Assembly: GCA_018003015.1 (NCBI GenBank)
Contig: JAGNEZ010000061.1
Span: 1-35,258 of the forward strand
Origin: Phycisphaerae bacterium
GTDB taxonomy: Bacteria > Planctomycetota > Phycisphaerae > UBA1845 > PWPN01
Direction of reading: 5' to 3'
Length of the DNA stretch: 35,258 nt
Made by a program: the position numbers and the translations under genes. The notes below the pieces were generated by a model that saw only the letters and a program-made list of their open reading frames with translations, searched no databases and was not told the origin of the DNA. Positions 1 to 9,268 of the stretch are shown one piece after another. Numbering within the stretch: the first letter of the stretch is position 1; every line of letters starts with the position of its first letter.

Positions 1-166
1 GGCGACAACGTGCGATACATTCGTCGAATCCGTTCGATCACTGTTGCATCCTGCATCCACCCAATATCGGAACAACGCGATCGAACCTATCAACAATTGT
101 TCAGGTTATTCTTTTGCGGGCCCTAAGGCCCTTGCTTGGTGTGCGCCGGCAGACAGGAGAAGGCCC

Positions 167-3100
167 ATGAGAAGCCAACGATTCTCGTATGTCCTCGGGA
201 TACTGCTGGCCTGGTCGACCGGAACAGTTAAAGAAGTCTTGGCAACTATATGGAATCCTCAGTCGAGCGGCACGACGATGACCGAGCACGTCTACCGCAC
301 AGACGCCGACCACCGCAAGATCATCTGGGCAGAACACGCTGGCTTCACCATGGCCGTCGATGACGACGACGTCTACGACAACTGGACGAGCGCGGATGAC
401 GCCCCGCAGGTACGCATGAGCCTGAGCGGAGATCTCAATCATCTTCGTGCGACGGACTTCGCCGTCACCGTCCGAACCAGACTCAGTGTTGACTACGGCA
501 CCCGATTTCACGCCGGACTGTGCATCGCGTTCGGTGCCAACGACTTGCTGGTCTTCGGACCGCACGGGGCCACCGACCTTCGCCTCCGGCGGCCTGGCGG
601 CATCGACCATACGGTCACATTTTCAAGTCGCACTGCCTATCTGAAGATCAAACGCTCCGGAACGGTCTATGCCGCGTGGTACAGCTCGGACGGCGCCAAC
701 TGGACGCTCGCCACCACGACCACCATCACCGCCACACCGCTGCACATCGGCACCATTCTGAAGACCTGGTCCACCCCCCACAGCGAGACCGTCGGATTCC
801 AGTATTTCGACATCACCCACGTCGACAATGAGCCCACCGGAGGCATCTACAGCAACAACGTGAGATACGGCGATACCGATGCCACCGCCGTTCACTTCGT
901 GTACGACCTCTCCGGCATCGACATCATGCTCCGCATCTTCAAGCGCAAGGCGGCCGGCAATACCGCCGACCCCAACAACACCAAACTCTACGTGATTCAC
1001 GGCTCGGATAAGACCGCGACCCTCCAATATGACTCCTGGTTGAACTACGACCGGATCTGCGATGACCTCACCGGCACCGGATTCACGTACAACCAGACCA
1101 ACACTCTGGTGGTCGCTCCCAGATTCCTGCGAACCGGTCACCCCTACCCCGACCGCCTCAGCTTCTCCTACCAGGAACTCAACGGCGAGGAAGACTGGAT
1201 CCTGCTGGATGTCCACGAAAACTTCGTGCGCGAGCGTTTTCCCGCCACCGCGGCCTCGACAGACAACAAGTTCTACATCGTCGGCCACTCGGGCGGCGGG
1301 CAATTCGTCGCCCGCTTCCTGATGGGACACGCCAACAAGATCTACCGGGCCGCCCCTTCAAGCCCGGCCGGAACCGTCTGCCCTACCACGAGCTACAACT
1401 GGCCATATGGCACCCATCTGCCGTCGGACTTCCAGGGCAGCAACCCGCGGTTCACCGTGAGTCTGTCGGGGGCCTACGCTCTGCCCGTCGGCATGGTCAT
1501 GGGCGAGAATGACAACATCATCGATCGCGGCGAAGAGCTTTCTTCGACCTCACCCCCCGACAGCGACCACTACGATCCGTTCATCCTCGCCTACTCGCGC
1601 AAGGACGGGGCCATGAAATGGGCCCGCCAGATGCATCGCGCCAGCGGCGGAACGTCTCACGTCACCGTGTATATCCGCCCCGACAGCGGGCACGGCTTCG
1701 CGGCCAACAAGCGCGAAACGGCGCTGCTCTTTCTCTTCGGCACCGCCGCCGATCTCACGACCATCGGCAACTGGCGGTATTCGTTCGAACTCGACGGACA
1801 GGACACGGAAACAAGCGTCGGCCCGGCGGATGTGTCGGGCAACGTGTTCCGCTACTTCAAGTTCAACCGCTTTCGCGTGCCTCCAGATATAGCCGACCGC
1901 CGCTACGAGTTCGTGCCCGGCAGCACGACCTGCTTCGTGAGCGATAAGAACGGAATTGTCATCTCGACAAAGACCTACTCCCTCACCCACAACGCGACGA
2001 CACTGCGGCTGACCGTCGAGGGCGAAACCTACACTTCACCCAAGATCATCTACAACAAGCTGCGTCTCTACAGCCAGAGCGGCGACTACCTGCTCGAGGA
2101 GGCGCCAACCGCGACACCGACCTTCATCACTGAGCGAGTCGTGGGCCGCCACCTTCACTTCTACGAATCCACCGGCCGGGACCCTACCGGCCCCCTGGCG
2201 GACCCCCTGCCTTGGAGCGCTATTCAACTCAACGCCGATCTCACGGTGACCAACCCCGATACCGGCGCCGCGTTCGCCAGATCGACCATGCGGCGGTGGT
2301 ACTACGACAACGTCAAGCACCTGCTCTACTTCACCGACACCGCCGGCAACAAGGACATGTTCCGAATCGGGGACTGGCGATGGGGAACAGACGCCGGCTC
2401 CCATCTTTTTGTCGCCGGGGCGAGAACCCGCGACGAACACAACGAACCGCGGGCCGAGATCCAATCCGACGCGATCTACAACCCTCGTTATTTCGAAGAG
2501 TGGGACGTGGCCACCACCGACTTCGACGATGACGGCACCACGGACATCCTCGACAACTGCCCGGTCACCACCAATGCCCCACAGACCGATTCCGATGGTG
2601 ACGGCATCGGCGATCTGTGCGACCCGATCCCCATCCCCGCACCGACCGGCGTGGACGCCGATGACGGGACATTCCGCGGCCATCTCTGGGTCTACTGGAA
2701 TGCGGTGACGGGCGCCACCCATTACCGCGTCTACCGCAACACCAGCGACGATCCGGATGGCGCGGTACAGGTCACCGACTGGCAGGTCGCCCGCGGCTTC
2801 CAGGACACAAACCTGATCCCCGCAGAGAATTACTGCTACTGGGTCAGAGCGGCCACCGATGCCACCGGCACGATCGTCAGCCCGCTCAGCACGCCAAACT
2901 GGGGCTGGGCAAAAATCATGCCACCGCCCAACCTGACAGCTTCAGACGGCACCTACACGACCAGGATCCGGGTCGATTGGGATACAACCCAGGGCGCAAA
3001 CTGTTACCGCGTCTATCGCAACACCAGCAACGTCGTAGGCACGGCCGAGGCCCTGACTGGCTGGCAAGCCACCACAATCTACAGCGACACCAGCGCTCTG

Positions 3101-4654
3101 CCGGGAGTGACTTATTATTACTGGGTGTCGGCTGCGGTGAACCAGTCCGGCTGGCGGCCGAGTGATCTGCTCACATCCGTCATCGGCCGGCGGGCACGCG
3201 ACTGCAACGGCAACACCGTACCCGACCCGACCGATATCAGCGAAGGTACGAGCCAGGACTGCAACGAGAACGACGTCCCCGACGAGTGCGATCTGGCCGG
3301 CGGCACGAGCCAGGACTGCAACGAGAACGGCATCCTCGATGAGTGCGACCTCAAAACTCACCCCGACTTCGGACTGCCGGCGCAGTACCCCGCAGGTGAC
3401 GGGGCCCACGCGGTCGTCACCGCCGATTTTGACGGCGATGGCGACGTCGATGCGGTCACCGCCAACCACCTTGCGGACACCGTCTCGCTGCTGAAAAACG
3501 ACGGCCACGGCGCGTTCGCCGCTCCGGTTGACTTCACCGTGGGCGATAGCCCGTATTCGGTGGCGGCCGCAGACTTCGACTGGGACAACGATGTCGACCT
3601 CGCAGTCGCCAACTTCGGCAGCGACAGCGTCTCGATCCTGCTGAACGACGGCCACGGCGCGTTCGCCGCGGCGGTCAATTACCCTGTCTCCGACGGACCC
3701 TTCTTCGTGTACGCCGGCGAGGTGACCCGCACCGGGGTCGCCGATCTGGTAGTGGCATGCGCCCTGGCGGACAAGGTCCACCTCCTGTTCTACCGCGGCG
3801 GAGGCGCTTTCCTCGACGGCGGCAGCCACACGGTCGGCAATTACCCCGTGGCCGCCGTCGCGACCGACCTGAACAACGACAGCCACCCCGACCTGGCGGT
3901 AGCCAACTTCACCGCCAACACGGTCTCAATCCTACGCAACGACGGCGGCGGCAGCTTCACCTCAATCGGCGTCTATCCGGTCGAACGAAACCCTCGCGCT
4001 ATCCTCGCCCGCGACTTCGACACCGACGGAGACAACGATCTGGCCGTGGCCACGGCCAACACCACCCACGTCTGGGTCATGTACAATAACGGCACCGGCG
4101 GCTTCCCAACACTGTTCCCATTCGTCGTCGGGACCAATCCCCAGGGCCTGGCCACTGCAGATCTCGATGCGGACGGCGATCTGGATCTCGTGGCCGCCAA
4201 TCGAAGTACGGATGACGTCTCCGTCAAGCTCAATTACGGCAACGGCACATTCATGTCCGTCCCTCACTTTCCCGCCGGGGACGGCGCCGTAGCAGTGGCC
4301 GCCGCCGATCTGAACGGAGACGCCATGCCGGACCTCGCCGTGGCAAACGTCGACGCCGACGCGGTCTCGGTACTTTTCAACACCACCGTCCTGCCCGCCG
4401 GGTGGGACCAGAACGGCAACGGCATCCTCGACGGCTGCGAGATCCCCGGCGACTTCAACCGCGACGGGCACGTCGATCTCGACGACCTCGCGGCCTTGGT
4501 GGCATGCTTCACCGGACCCGAAATGCTTGTCCCCACCACCTGCAAAACCAAGGACTTCGACCGCGACGGCGACGTCGACCAATCCGACTTCGGGGTATTT
4601 CAGCGGTGCTTCAGCGGCCCGATTGTGCCGGCTGACCCGAACTGCGTGAAGTGA
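167..4654 (+). CDS. Secreted esterase/FG-GAP beta-propeller mosaic protein with dockerin-like tag
   Basis: This is a very large exported protein of 1495 residues. The ATG at 167 is preferred over upstream in-frame starts because AGGAGA lies at 155-160 and the product then begins with a signal peptide (MRSQRFSYVLGILLAW). Domains in order: a concanavalin/DUF1349-like beta-sandwich (about 70-215); an alpha/beta hydrolase with nucleophile elbow GHSGGG (Ser375), probable acid Asp449 (GEND) and probable His509 (DSGHG); a beta-rich stretch; a thrombospondin-3-type calcium segment (about 785-821); two fibronectin-III domains; two DCNEN...DECDL motifs; seven FG-GAP/VCBS repeats (about 1070-1410), enough for a seven-bladed propeller; and a C-terminal pair of dockerin-like calcium loops (about 1428-1495) with four cysteines. 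The role is inferred: an extracellular esterase acting on decorated polysaccharide or polyester. A short hairpin (GGGCC-CTAA-GGCCC, 118-131) precedes the RBS. The hydrolase is fairly certain; its substrate is unknown. Confidence 0.85.
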   Translation: MRSQRFSYVLGILLAWSTGTVKEVLATIWNPQSSGTTMTEHVYRTDADHRKIIWAEHAGFTMAVDDDDVYDNWTSADDAPQVRMSLSGDLNHLRATDFAVTVRTRLSVDYGTRFHAGLCIAFGANDLLVFGPHGATDLRLRRPGGIDHTVTFSSRTAYLKIKRSGTVYAAWYSSDGANWTLATTTTITATPLHIGTILKTWSTPHSETVGFQYFDITHVDNEPTGGIYSNNVRYGDTDATAVHFVYDLSGIDIMLRIFKRKAAGNTADPNNTKLYVIHGSDKTATLQYDSWLNYDRICDDLTGTGFTYNQTNTLVVAPRFLRTGHPYPDRLSFSYQELNGEEDWILLDVHENFVRERFPATAASTDNKFYIVGHSGGGQFVARFLMGHANKIYRAAPSSPAGTVCPTTSYNWPYGTHLPSDFQGSNPRFTVSLSGAYALPVGMVMGENDNIIDRGEELSSTSPPDSDHYDPFILAYSRKDGAMKWARQMHRASGGTSHVTVYIRPDSGHGFAANKRETALLFLFGTAADLTTIGNWRYSFELDGQDTETSVGPADVSGNVFRYFKFNRFRVPPDIADRRYEFVPGSTTCFVSDKNGIVISTKTYSLTHNATTLRLTVEGETYTSPKIIYNKLRLYSQSGDYLLEEAPTATPTFITERVVGRHLHFYESTGRDPTGPLADPLPWSAIQLNADLTVTNPDTGAAFARSTMRRWYYDNVKHLLYFTDTAGNKDMFRIGDWRWGTDAGSHLFVAGARTRDEHNEPRAEIQSDAIYNPRYFEEWDVATTDFDDDGTTDILDNCPVTTNAPQTDSDGDGIGDLCDPIPIPAPTGVDADDGTFRGHLWVYWNAVTGATHYRVYRNTSDDPDGAVQVTDWQVARGFQDTNLIPAENYCYWVRAATDATGTIVSPLSTPNWGWAKIMPPPNLTASDGTYTTRIRVDWDTTQGANCYRVYRNTSNVVGTAEALTGWQATTIYSDTSALPGVTYYYWVSAAVNQSGWRPSDLLTSVIGRRARDCNGNTVPDPTDISEGTSQDCNENDVPDECDLAGGTSQDCNENGILDECDLKTHPDFGLPAQYPAGDGAHAVVTADFDGDGDVDAVTANHLADTVSLLKNDGHGAFAAPVDFTVGDSPYSVAAADFDWDNDVDLAVANFGSDSVSILLNDGHGAFAAAVNYPVSDGPFFVYAGEVTRTGVADLVVACALADKVHLLFYRGGGAFLDGGSHTVGNYPVAAVATDLNNDSHPDLAVANFTANTVSILRNDGGGSFTSIGVYPVERNPRAILARDFDTDGDNDLAVATANTTHVWVMYNNGTGGFPTLFPFVVGTNPQGLATADLDADGDLDLVAANRSTDDVSVKLNYGNGTFMSVPHFPAGDGAVAVAAADLNGDAMPDLAVANVDADAVSVLFNTTVLPAGWDQNGNGILDGCEIPGDFNRDGHVDLDDLAALVACFTGPEMLVPTTCKTKDFDRDGDVDQSDFGVFQRCFSGPIVPADPNCVK

Positions 4655-4857
4655 ATACCGATCCTGGGACTGAACCGGCGAGCAGACGATCCGAACGGAA
4701 CCGGCGACCGGTGGGAACCGGGCCTCGCCCTTCTGACGCAGCTTACGCCTCACTGAGATGAAGTAAGCCGTTGAGTATCATGGGGTTGAGCGAGGATTTC
4801 GATTTCAACGGTGTGGCTACGCAGAGGTTCGGCGGGGTCTGCTGAGGGCTTGGGCGT

Positions 4858-5187
4858 TCAGAGGCGGACGCTGAGCAGATCGAGGATGCGTTGTTGGTCC
4901 TCGTCCGGCGTGGTCTTGAGCGCGACCTCGGTCTTGTCGAAGACCACGGTTTCCTGGCGGATGCCTTTCAGGCTTTCGAGTACCCCGACGAACGTCCAGC
5001 GGCGGTCGGCAACACAACGCGAGCGGGTCGGTCATCCCCGGCCGCCAAGGCGGAATCCCCCCAGCCGAAGACCGTCCGGTTGGTGTTGAGCAAGGCAGAC
5101 GAGCCATCGGCCAACTGCAGAGACATCGTGCAGCCGTCACTGCCCAGCGCCGCCGAGTATACCCCGGCGCGACCGGCCTGGCTGCTG
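4858..5187 (-). pseudogene. Frameshifted 3' remnant of an unidentified gene
   Basis: On the minus strand, directly after the stop of the 5188-6714 gene, a coding-like frame begins without any start codon (YNSSQAGRAGVYSAALGSDG, then TVFGWGDSALAAGDD). Near position 5000 the signal moves to another frame (RRWTFVGVLESLKGIRQETV, then ILDLLSVRL) and ends at a TGA at 4858-4860. Both halves have GC-rich third positions and sensible protein composition, unlike the third frame. The simplest reading is the last hundred or so codons of a lost gene, carrying one single-base frameshift. I do not recognise the family. A sequencing error could explain the frameshift but not the missing 5' part. The gap from 4655 to 4857 shows nothing else. 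Confidence 0.5.
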
Positions 5188-6714
5188 TTATACGTCCCAC
5201 AGACTCTGAGGAATGATGTCAGCGCCAGGGTACAGCTGTGCGTATGGATCACCAACCGGTATCTTGTTGCCGCCCGTGTCGAGAACGTAACTGCCGTCGT
5301 CATTGGTCTCCCACGTCCAATACTTCGGTGGGTCGTAAGTCGCCGAGGCAAGCGGGGCGCTTGGAGTCCAGGTGTAATCCGAGACCACCGCTCGGGCCAC
5401 GTCAATGTTGCCTGCCGCCACCTTGATGACCATGAGATCCGAAGCGATCACGACGTCACCGCTGGGATACCACACCCGGAGATCCTCCAGAGCACTGTAG
5501 ATCGTGTCGTCCTCGGCCGGAAAGTGAGTACCCACTGCAAGCCGGGGAGCTTTGCTGAGCAGACTGAGAACGTAGCCGTACGCCTTGGACTCGGTGTGCG
5601 AACTCTGCTGCACTCGGTTCAGGTCCGCAAAAACCACATCGTAACCGGTGTCGCCCTCCTGCAGTCCCGTGAACTTCTCGACCCAGATCTCCGGCGGGGG
5701 GGTCATCTCATGAATCAGTACGTCGACGCCATTCGTCGCCTGCCGGACGACATGGTAGTTGGGCTTCGTATCCCCGGTGAAGATCATGGACATGCCGTTC
5801 CACTCAAGTTTGTAGCTGATCGCCCCCTGCCGGGCGTGCACCGCCGGGAAATGGGTAATCTTCACCCCGCTCGCCGGATTGTCGTAAGCGACGTTGTTGC
5901 TGACCGGCTGTCCATTCGCATCAAACCCCTCCTTTGTCCAGTCCAGCTCGAAAGCCACGAGATCATAGCCGTCCTTCCCGACCGGGGGAGCCGACGGAGT
6001 GGCACTGGGGCATGTCCAGCCGGGGGTAAGCTGGTTCCGACGAATGTAATCATCCGTGAAGGCGGTGGTTTGAAAGCTGAAGCTCTCTGTGTGCCAGCGC
6101 GCCGCCTCCCGGAGAAGCTGGCAATAAGCGGCCGTACCGTCGGCGTAAGGGCCGGATGCGTTGCCCGCGAGATCGGTGTACTGGAAACCGGAACTCCTCG
6201 GGCCCCAGACATACAAGGGCGATTTGCGATCCGCCGATGGACCAAAGCAGTAGATGTGCATCAGATCGCTCATGTGGTCCCCGTGCAGGTGGGTCAGGAA
6301 GACCTTGGTCATCTTCGACGCGGGAATGCCCATCGCGTTGTACTTGGCCATCACGCCCGTGCCACAGTCGAAGACAAACTGGTCGGACTGGCCCAGGGCG
6401 TTGCCCACCTCAACGAAGATGCTGTTGGCGGCCTGCGAGATCCGCGGCGAGAACCACGAACCCAGGAACGTGATTCGCATTTCATCGGCGGCCAGCGGCT
6501 CGCTCCCCAGGCAGAAAGATCGCATCGCCCTGAAATACGTGTTCCGGTTGGCCGATCCGGACTGAACGTCGGGGCAGGCGACCGGGTCCAGGTCCGGGCA
6601 GTTGCCGCCGGGAACACAACCTCCGACGGCCAGCCCGCCGAGAGCCAGACTTTGTAGCTTCAACACTTCTCGTCTTGACAAACCTGCGGAGTCTACTTTC
6701 TTGGGAGTGTCCAT
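5188..6714 (-). CDS. Tat-exported lipoprotein, metallo-beta-lactamase-fold hydrolase
   Basis: A 508-residue binuclear-metal hydrolase of the MBL superfamily. The N-terminus has a twin-arginine motif (SRREVLK, Arg14-Arg15), a hydrophobic stretch and a lipobox ending at Cys33 (AVGGC), so it is probably folded in the cytoplasm, exported by Tat and lipid-anchored. Metal ligands are visible: HLHGDH (His142, His144, Asp146, His147), Asp315 in TGDTKPN and His397 in GTHFP; His293 (AVHARQG) may also contribute. The start is supported by AAGGAGA at 6721-6727, six bases upstream. The sequence resembles the long arylsulfatase/RNase Z-like MBL enzymes, including those annotated as GntH-like in planctomycetes, but I cannot assign a substrate. 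It is divergent from the glucanase gene at 7041 and followed immediately by the decayed tail at 4858-5187. Confidence 0.85.
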   Translation of the reverse strand: MDTPKKVDSAGLSRREVLKLQSLALGGLAVGGCVPGGNCPDLDPVACPDVQSGSANRNTYFRAMRSFCLGSEPLAADEMRITFLGSWFSPRISQAANSIFVEVGNALGQSDQFVFDCGTGVMAKYNAMGIPASKMTKVFLTHLHGDHMSDLMHIYCFGPSADRKSPLYVWGPRSSGFQYTDLAGNASGPYADGTAAYCQLLREAARWHTESFSFQTTAFTDDYIRRNQLTPGWTCPSATPSAPPVGKDGYDLVAFELDWTKEGFDANGQPVSNNVAYDNPASGVKITHFPAVHARQGAISYKLEWNGMSMIFTGDTKPNYHVVRQATNGVDVLIHEMTPPPEIWVEKFTGLQEGDTGYDVVFADLNRVQQSSHTESKAYGYVLSLLSKAPRLAVGTHFPAEDDTIYSALEDLRVWYPSGDVVIASDLMVIKVAAGNIDVARAVVSDYTWTPSAPLASATYDPPKYWTWETNDDGSYVLDTGGNKIPVGDPYAQLYPGADIIPQSLWDV

Positions 6715-7040
6715 TCATATTCTCCTTGCCTGATATACATCTCTGGGTACTACTTCCGTATGCCCCGAGAGCACCCCATGACGTGCGCCTAGCCACACCG
6801 CCAAGCTGTGTACGGACATCCTACAGCGCTCCACGCGTTCTGCCTACCGCCCTGGCCTGAGTATTCCGCTTCAACCACTTGAACCGTTCGGCGAGTCGAT
6901 CATTCCCCATACACCCCCACTTCATGTGAACAAGAAACCCGGCACGCCTCCCGAACCGCAGCCCTGCCCCGCGGCGGCGTGTTCTTCACCCACGGCATTC
7001 TGTACAATGGCGGGGGAGAGCGCCGCTTGGGAGGATTCCG
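6715..7040. other. Divergent intergenic region
   Basis: This is a 326-base gap between the divergent MBL-fold and GH17 genes. It holds the ribosome-binding sites of both (AAGGAGA at 6721-6727 on the minus strand, GGGAGGA just before 7041) and a possible plus-strand -10 at 7003-7008. No further gene or RNA was recognised. Confidence 0.6.
7003..7008 (+). promoter_or_regulatory. Possible -10 element for the GH17 gene
   Basis: TACAAT occurs in the context TTCTGTACAATG, 32 bases before the GH17 start. The same 12-base context recurs upstream of the gene at 24391, where a good -35 is also present. No convincing -35 is seen here, so the call is tentative. Confidence 0.3.
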
Positions 7041-8879
7041 ATGACCAGTGCTGAGAAGACCGTTCTGTTCACCGTCGTCTGCGGTCTCATGCTGGGTGCG
7101 CAGGGGTGCCCTCAGCCGCCGGACCCGACCCCGCCCGGTCCAGCGGCACCGCTCGCTCCAGAGAACGAAGCCACACTGGTAGATCTGAACACTGCGATCA
7201 GCTGGATGGCCGGTGACCATGCAGACGTTCACCGAGTGCACTTTGGAGACACCAATCCGCCTCCGTTCGTGCTCGAGCAAGTTGGCACGACGTTCGATCC
7301 GGGTGAACTTGACCCGAACAAGACCTACTTTTGGGCTATCGATGAGGTGAACGGAGCAGGAACCCGCGTGGGCGATGTGTGGAATTTCACGACCAGGGGG
7401 GCATCGCCGATCGCGACGGATCAGCCCGTGACGATCCCCTTCAATACCGCGACCGATTTCACGCTCGTCGCAGTGGATCCCGACTCTCCCTCGCAATCAC
7501 TGACTTACGAAATCGTCGCGCAGCCCGCTCACGGCTCGATCAGCGGCACCCCGCCCAACCTCTCCTATACACCTGCACCAGACTTCGTTGGAGTCGAGGA
7601 CTTCGCATTCCGCGTTTCCGACGGCGTGAGCTCCAGCAACACGGCGCAAGTGAGCCTGGTGGTATGCTCACGGTATCGATTGCCGGGCATTTGCTTCAGC
7701 CCGTACGTGGACGGCCAGGATCCCAACCAGGGCGATGTCGTCACCGAGGATCAGTTGCGGGCCCGGATGCGCCTGATCGCTCCGTATGCCCAGGCCATCA
7801 GAACCTACGGGTGTACCAACGGACTCGAGGCTGCCGGCCGCGTTGCCCATTCACTTGGCCTGAAGGCGGCGATCGGAGCGTGGTTGGGAAGCGACGCCAC
7901 CGTGAACCAGAACGAGATCACCAGCCTGATCACGGTGGCGAACGCAGGCGAAGCGGATATGGCCATCGTCGGAAGCGAAACGCTGTACCGAAATGACCGG
8001 ACTCCCGAGCAGCTGGTAGCCCACATCACCGCCGTCAAGCAGGCCATCCCTGCACAGATTCCGGTGGGAACGGCCGATGTCTATGGCCAGTTCTTGGACC
8101 ATCCGGAAGTGATCTCGGCGAGCGATTGTCTGTGGGTACATTACTTCCCCTACTGGGAAGGCGTGCGAATCGATGTCGCCATGGCGTACGTTCATGCGGG
8201 TCACCAGTTGGTGCTCAGCGCGGCCGAAGGCAAAACCGTCTACGTGGGCGAGACAGGACATCCAAGCGGCGGCGCCTCCGTGGACGAGGCCGAGGCAAGC
8301 CCGGAGAACGCCGCTTTCTACCTGCTCAATGTGGCGTCGTGGGCTCAGCTCACCGGTACCCCCGTTTACTACTTCGCCGCCCTGGACGAGGATTGGAAGG
8401 TGACCTCGGAGGGCGAGACCGGCCGCCATTGGGGAATCGCCGACAAGAATGGGACCCTGAAGCCGGGAATGCGCCAGGCCTTCGATGGGGAGACCATGGC
8501 AGACAACTGGACGCTGCTCGGCGGGCCGGGCACGCCGGAGATCGAACTGACCCATGTTCCAGTTTACGGCAGCACCGAGGACCTTGCGGGACGAGTCTGG
8601 CACGTCGCCTCTGCCGCCGACTACCGGATCGTGGTCTACATCCAGGTCATGGGCGACAGCAGCTGGTGGGTCAAGCCGTACGGCGACCAGCCCTTCACCG
8701 CAATGGACACGGATGGCCGATTCGTCGTCGATGTCACCACCGGCGGCATCGATCAGAATGCCGTACGAATCAACGCCTACCTCATTCCAGTTGACGATCT
8801 GCCTTCACTCTCCGACCTGAGCACGGACAGGATCGTGCAGGCCGCCGTAGCCAAGGCCGAGATTGAACGGGCCCCTTAG
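7041..8879 (+). CDS. GH17-type beta-glucanase lipoprotein with cadherin-like Ig domain
   Basis: A 612-residue exported lipoprotein. The N-terminal hydrophobic segment ends in a lipobox (LGAQGC, Cys23) followed by a proline-rich linker. A fibronectin-like segment (about 38-118) and a cadherin-like/tandem-Ig domain (about 122-208, containing YTPAPDFVGVEDFAFRVSDG) precede the catalytic barrel (about 212-480). The barrel resembles glycoside hydrolase family 17: the probable acid/base is Glu313 (VGSETLYRND) and the probable nucleophile is Glu404 (YVGETGHPSGG). A conserved beta-rich C-terminal domain follows (about 500-612). GH17 enzymes cut beta-1,3-linked glucans such as laminarin, which would suit a surface-attached glucan degrader. 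The start is supported by GGGAGGA a few bases upstream. The family assignment rests on motif and layout, not on a search. Confidence 0.82.
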   Translation: MTSAEKTVLFTVVCGLMLGAQGCPQPPDPTPPGPAAPLAPENEATLVDLNTAISWMAGDHADVHRVHFGDTNPPPFVLEQVGTTFDPGELDPNKTYFWAIDEVNGAGTRVGDVWNFTTRGASPIATDQPVTIPFNTATDFTLVAVDPDSPSQSLTYEIVAQPAHGSISGTPPNLSYTPAPDFVGVEDFAFRVSDGVSSSNTAQVSLVVCSRYRLPGICFSPYVDGQDPNQGDVVTEDQLRARMRLIAPYAQAIRTYGCTNGLEAAGRVAHSLGLKAAIGAWLGSDATVNQNEITSLITVANAGEADMAIVGSETLYRNDRTPEQLVAHITAVKQAIPAQIPVGTADVYGQFLDHPEVISASDCLWVHYFPYWEGVRIDVAMAYVHAGHQLVLSAAEGKTVYVGETGHPSGGASVDEAEASPENAAFYLLNVASWAQLTGTPVYYFAALDEDWKVTSEGETGRHWGIADKNGTLKPGMRQAFDGETMADNWTLLGGPGTPEIELTHVPVYGSTEDLAGRVWHVASAADYRIVVYIQVMGDSSWWVKPYGDQPFTAMDTDGRFVVDVTTGGIDQNAVRINAYLIPVDDLPSLSDLSTDRIVQAAVAKAEIERAP

Positions 8880-9268
8880 CCCCGCGACCCGTCCCGTCAT
8901 CACCAACGAACAAAGGACAACGAATGATCCACGCCTTGAATCGATGTCGTTCTTGAATCCCGAGGCCACAACCTCTCCTGTCACACCTCTTTAAAGGGTC
9001 TTGATGAGGTTGCTACCTTCTCAACCGCCCCTCGGCTTTTCGACTTCCCTTTTCTCTCCGGCTGATCCCTAACCGCTGACTACTGGCCTCCAACCCCTCT
9101 CCTCCAGACGGTCTTCGCTGCTCCTGCCTGGGGTCGAGAATCAACTGAACTTGTTGTACGACAAGGTTTTAAGATGATCCGCGATGATTCCCTGCAATAC
9201 CACGGTGCCGTTCAGGGTGGCAAGCGGGTCCCATCGCACGTATGGTGGGGGGAGACAAGGAGGCCACG
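8880..9268. other. Intergenic region upstream of the sulfatase
   Basis: This gap of about 390 bases has no convincing coding frame. A near-palindrome at 9150-9165 and an AAGGAGG ribosome-binding site just before 9269 are the only signals seen. A ten-codon frame at 8923 (MIHALNRCRS) follows AAAGGA but is too short to call. Confidence 0.5.
9150..9165. promoter_or_regulatory. Near-palindrome, possible operator
   Basis: CTTGTTGTACGACAAG is an inverted repeat of 16 bases, with arms CTTGT/ACAAG and core GTAC, broken only at the sixth and eleventh bases. It lies about 100 bases before the sulfatase start and is followed by the AT-rich TTTTAAGAT. This is a typical shape for a dimeric regulator site, but with one copy the call is weak. 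Confidence 0.25.

Noticed and set aside
4891-6657. Open plus-strand frame of 588 codons
   Set aside because: It lies opposite the MBL-fold gene with its intact metal motifs and has no recognisable domain.
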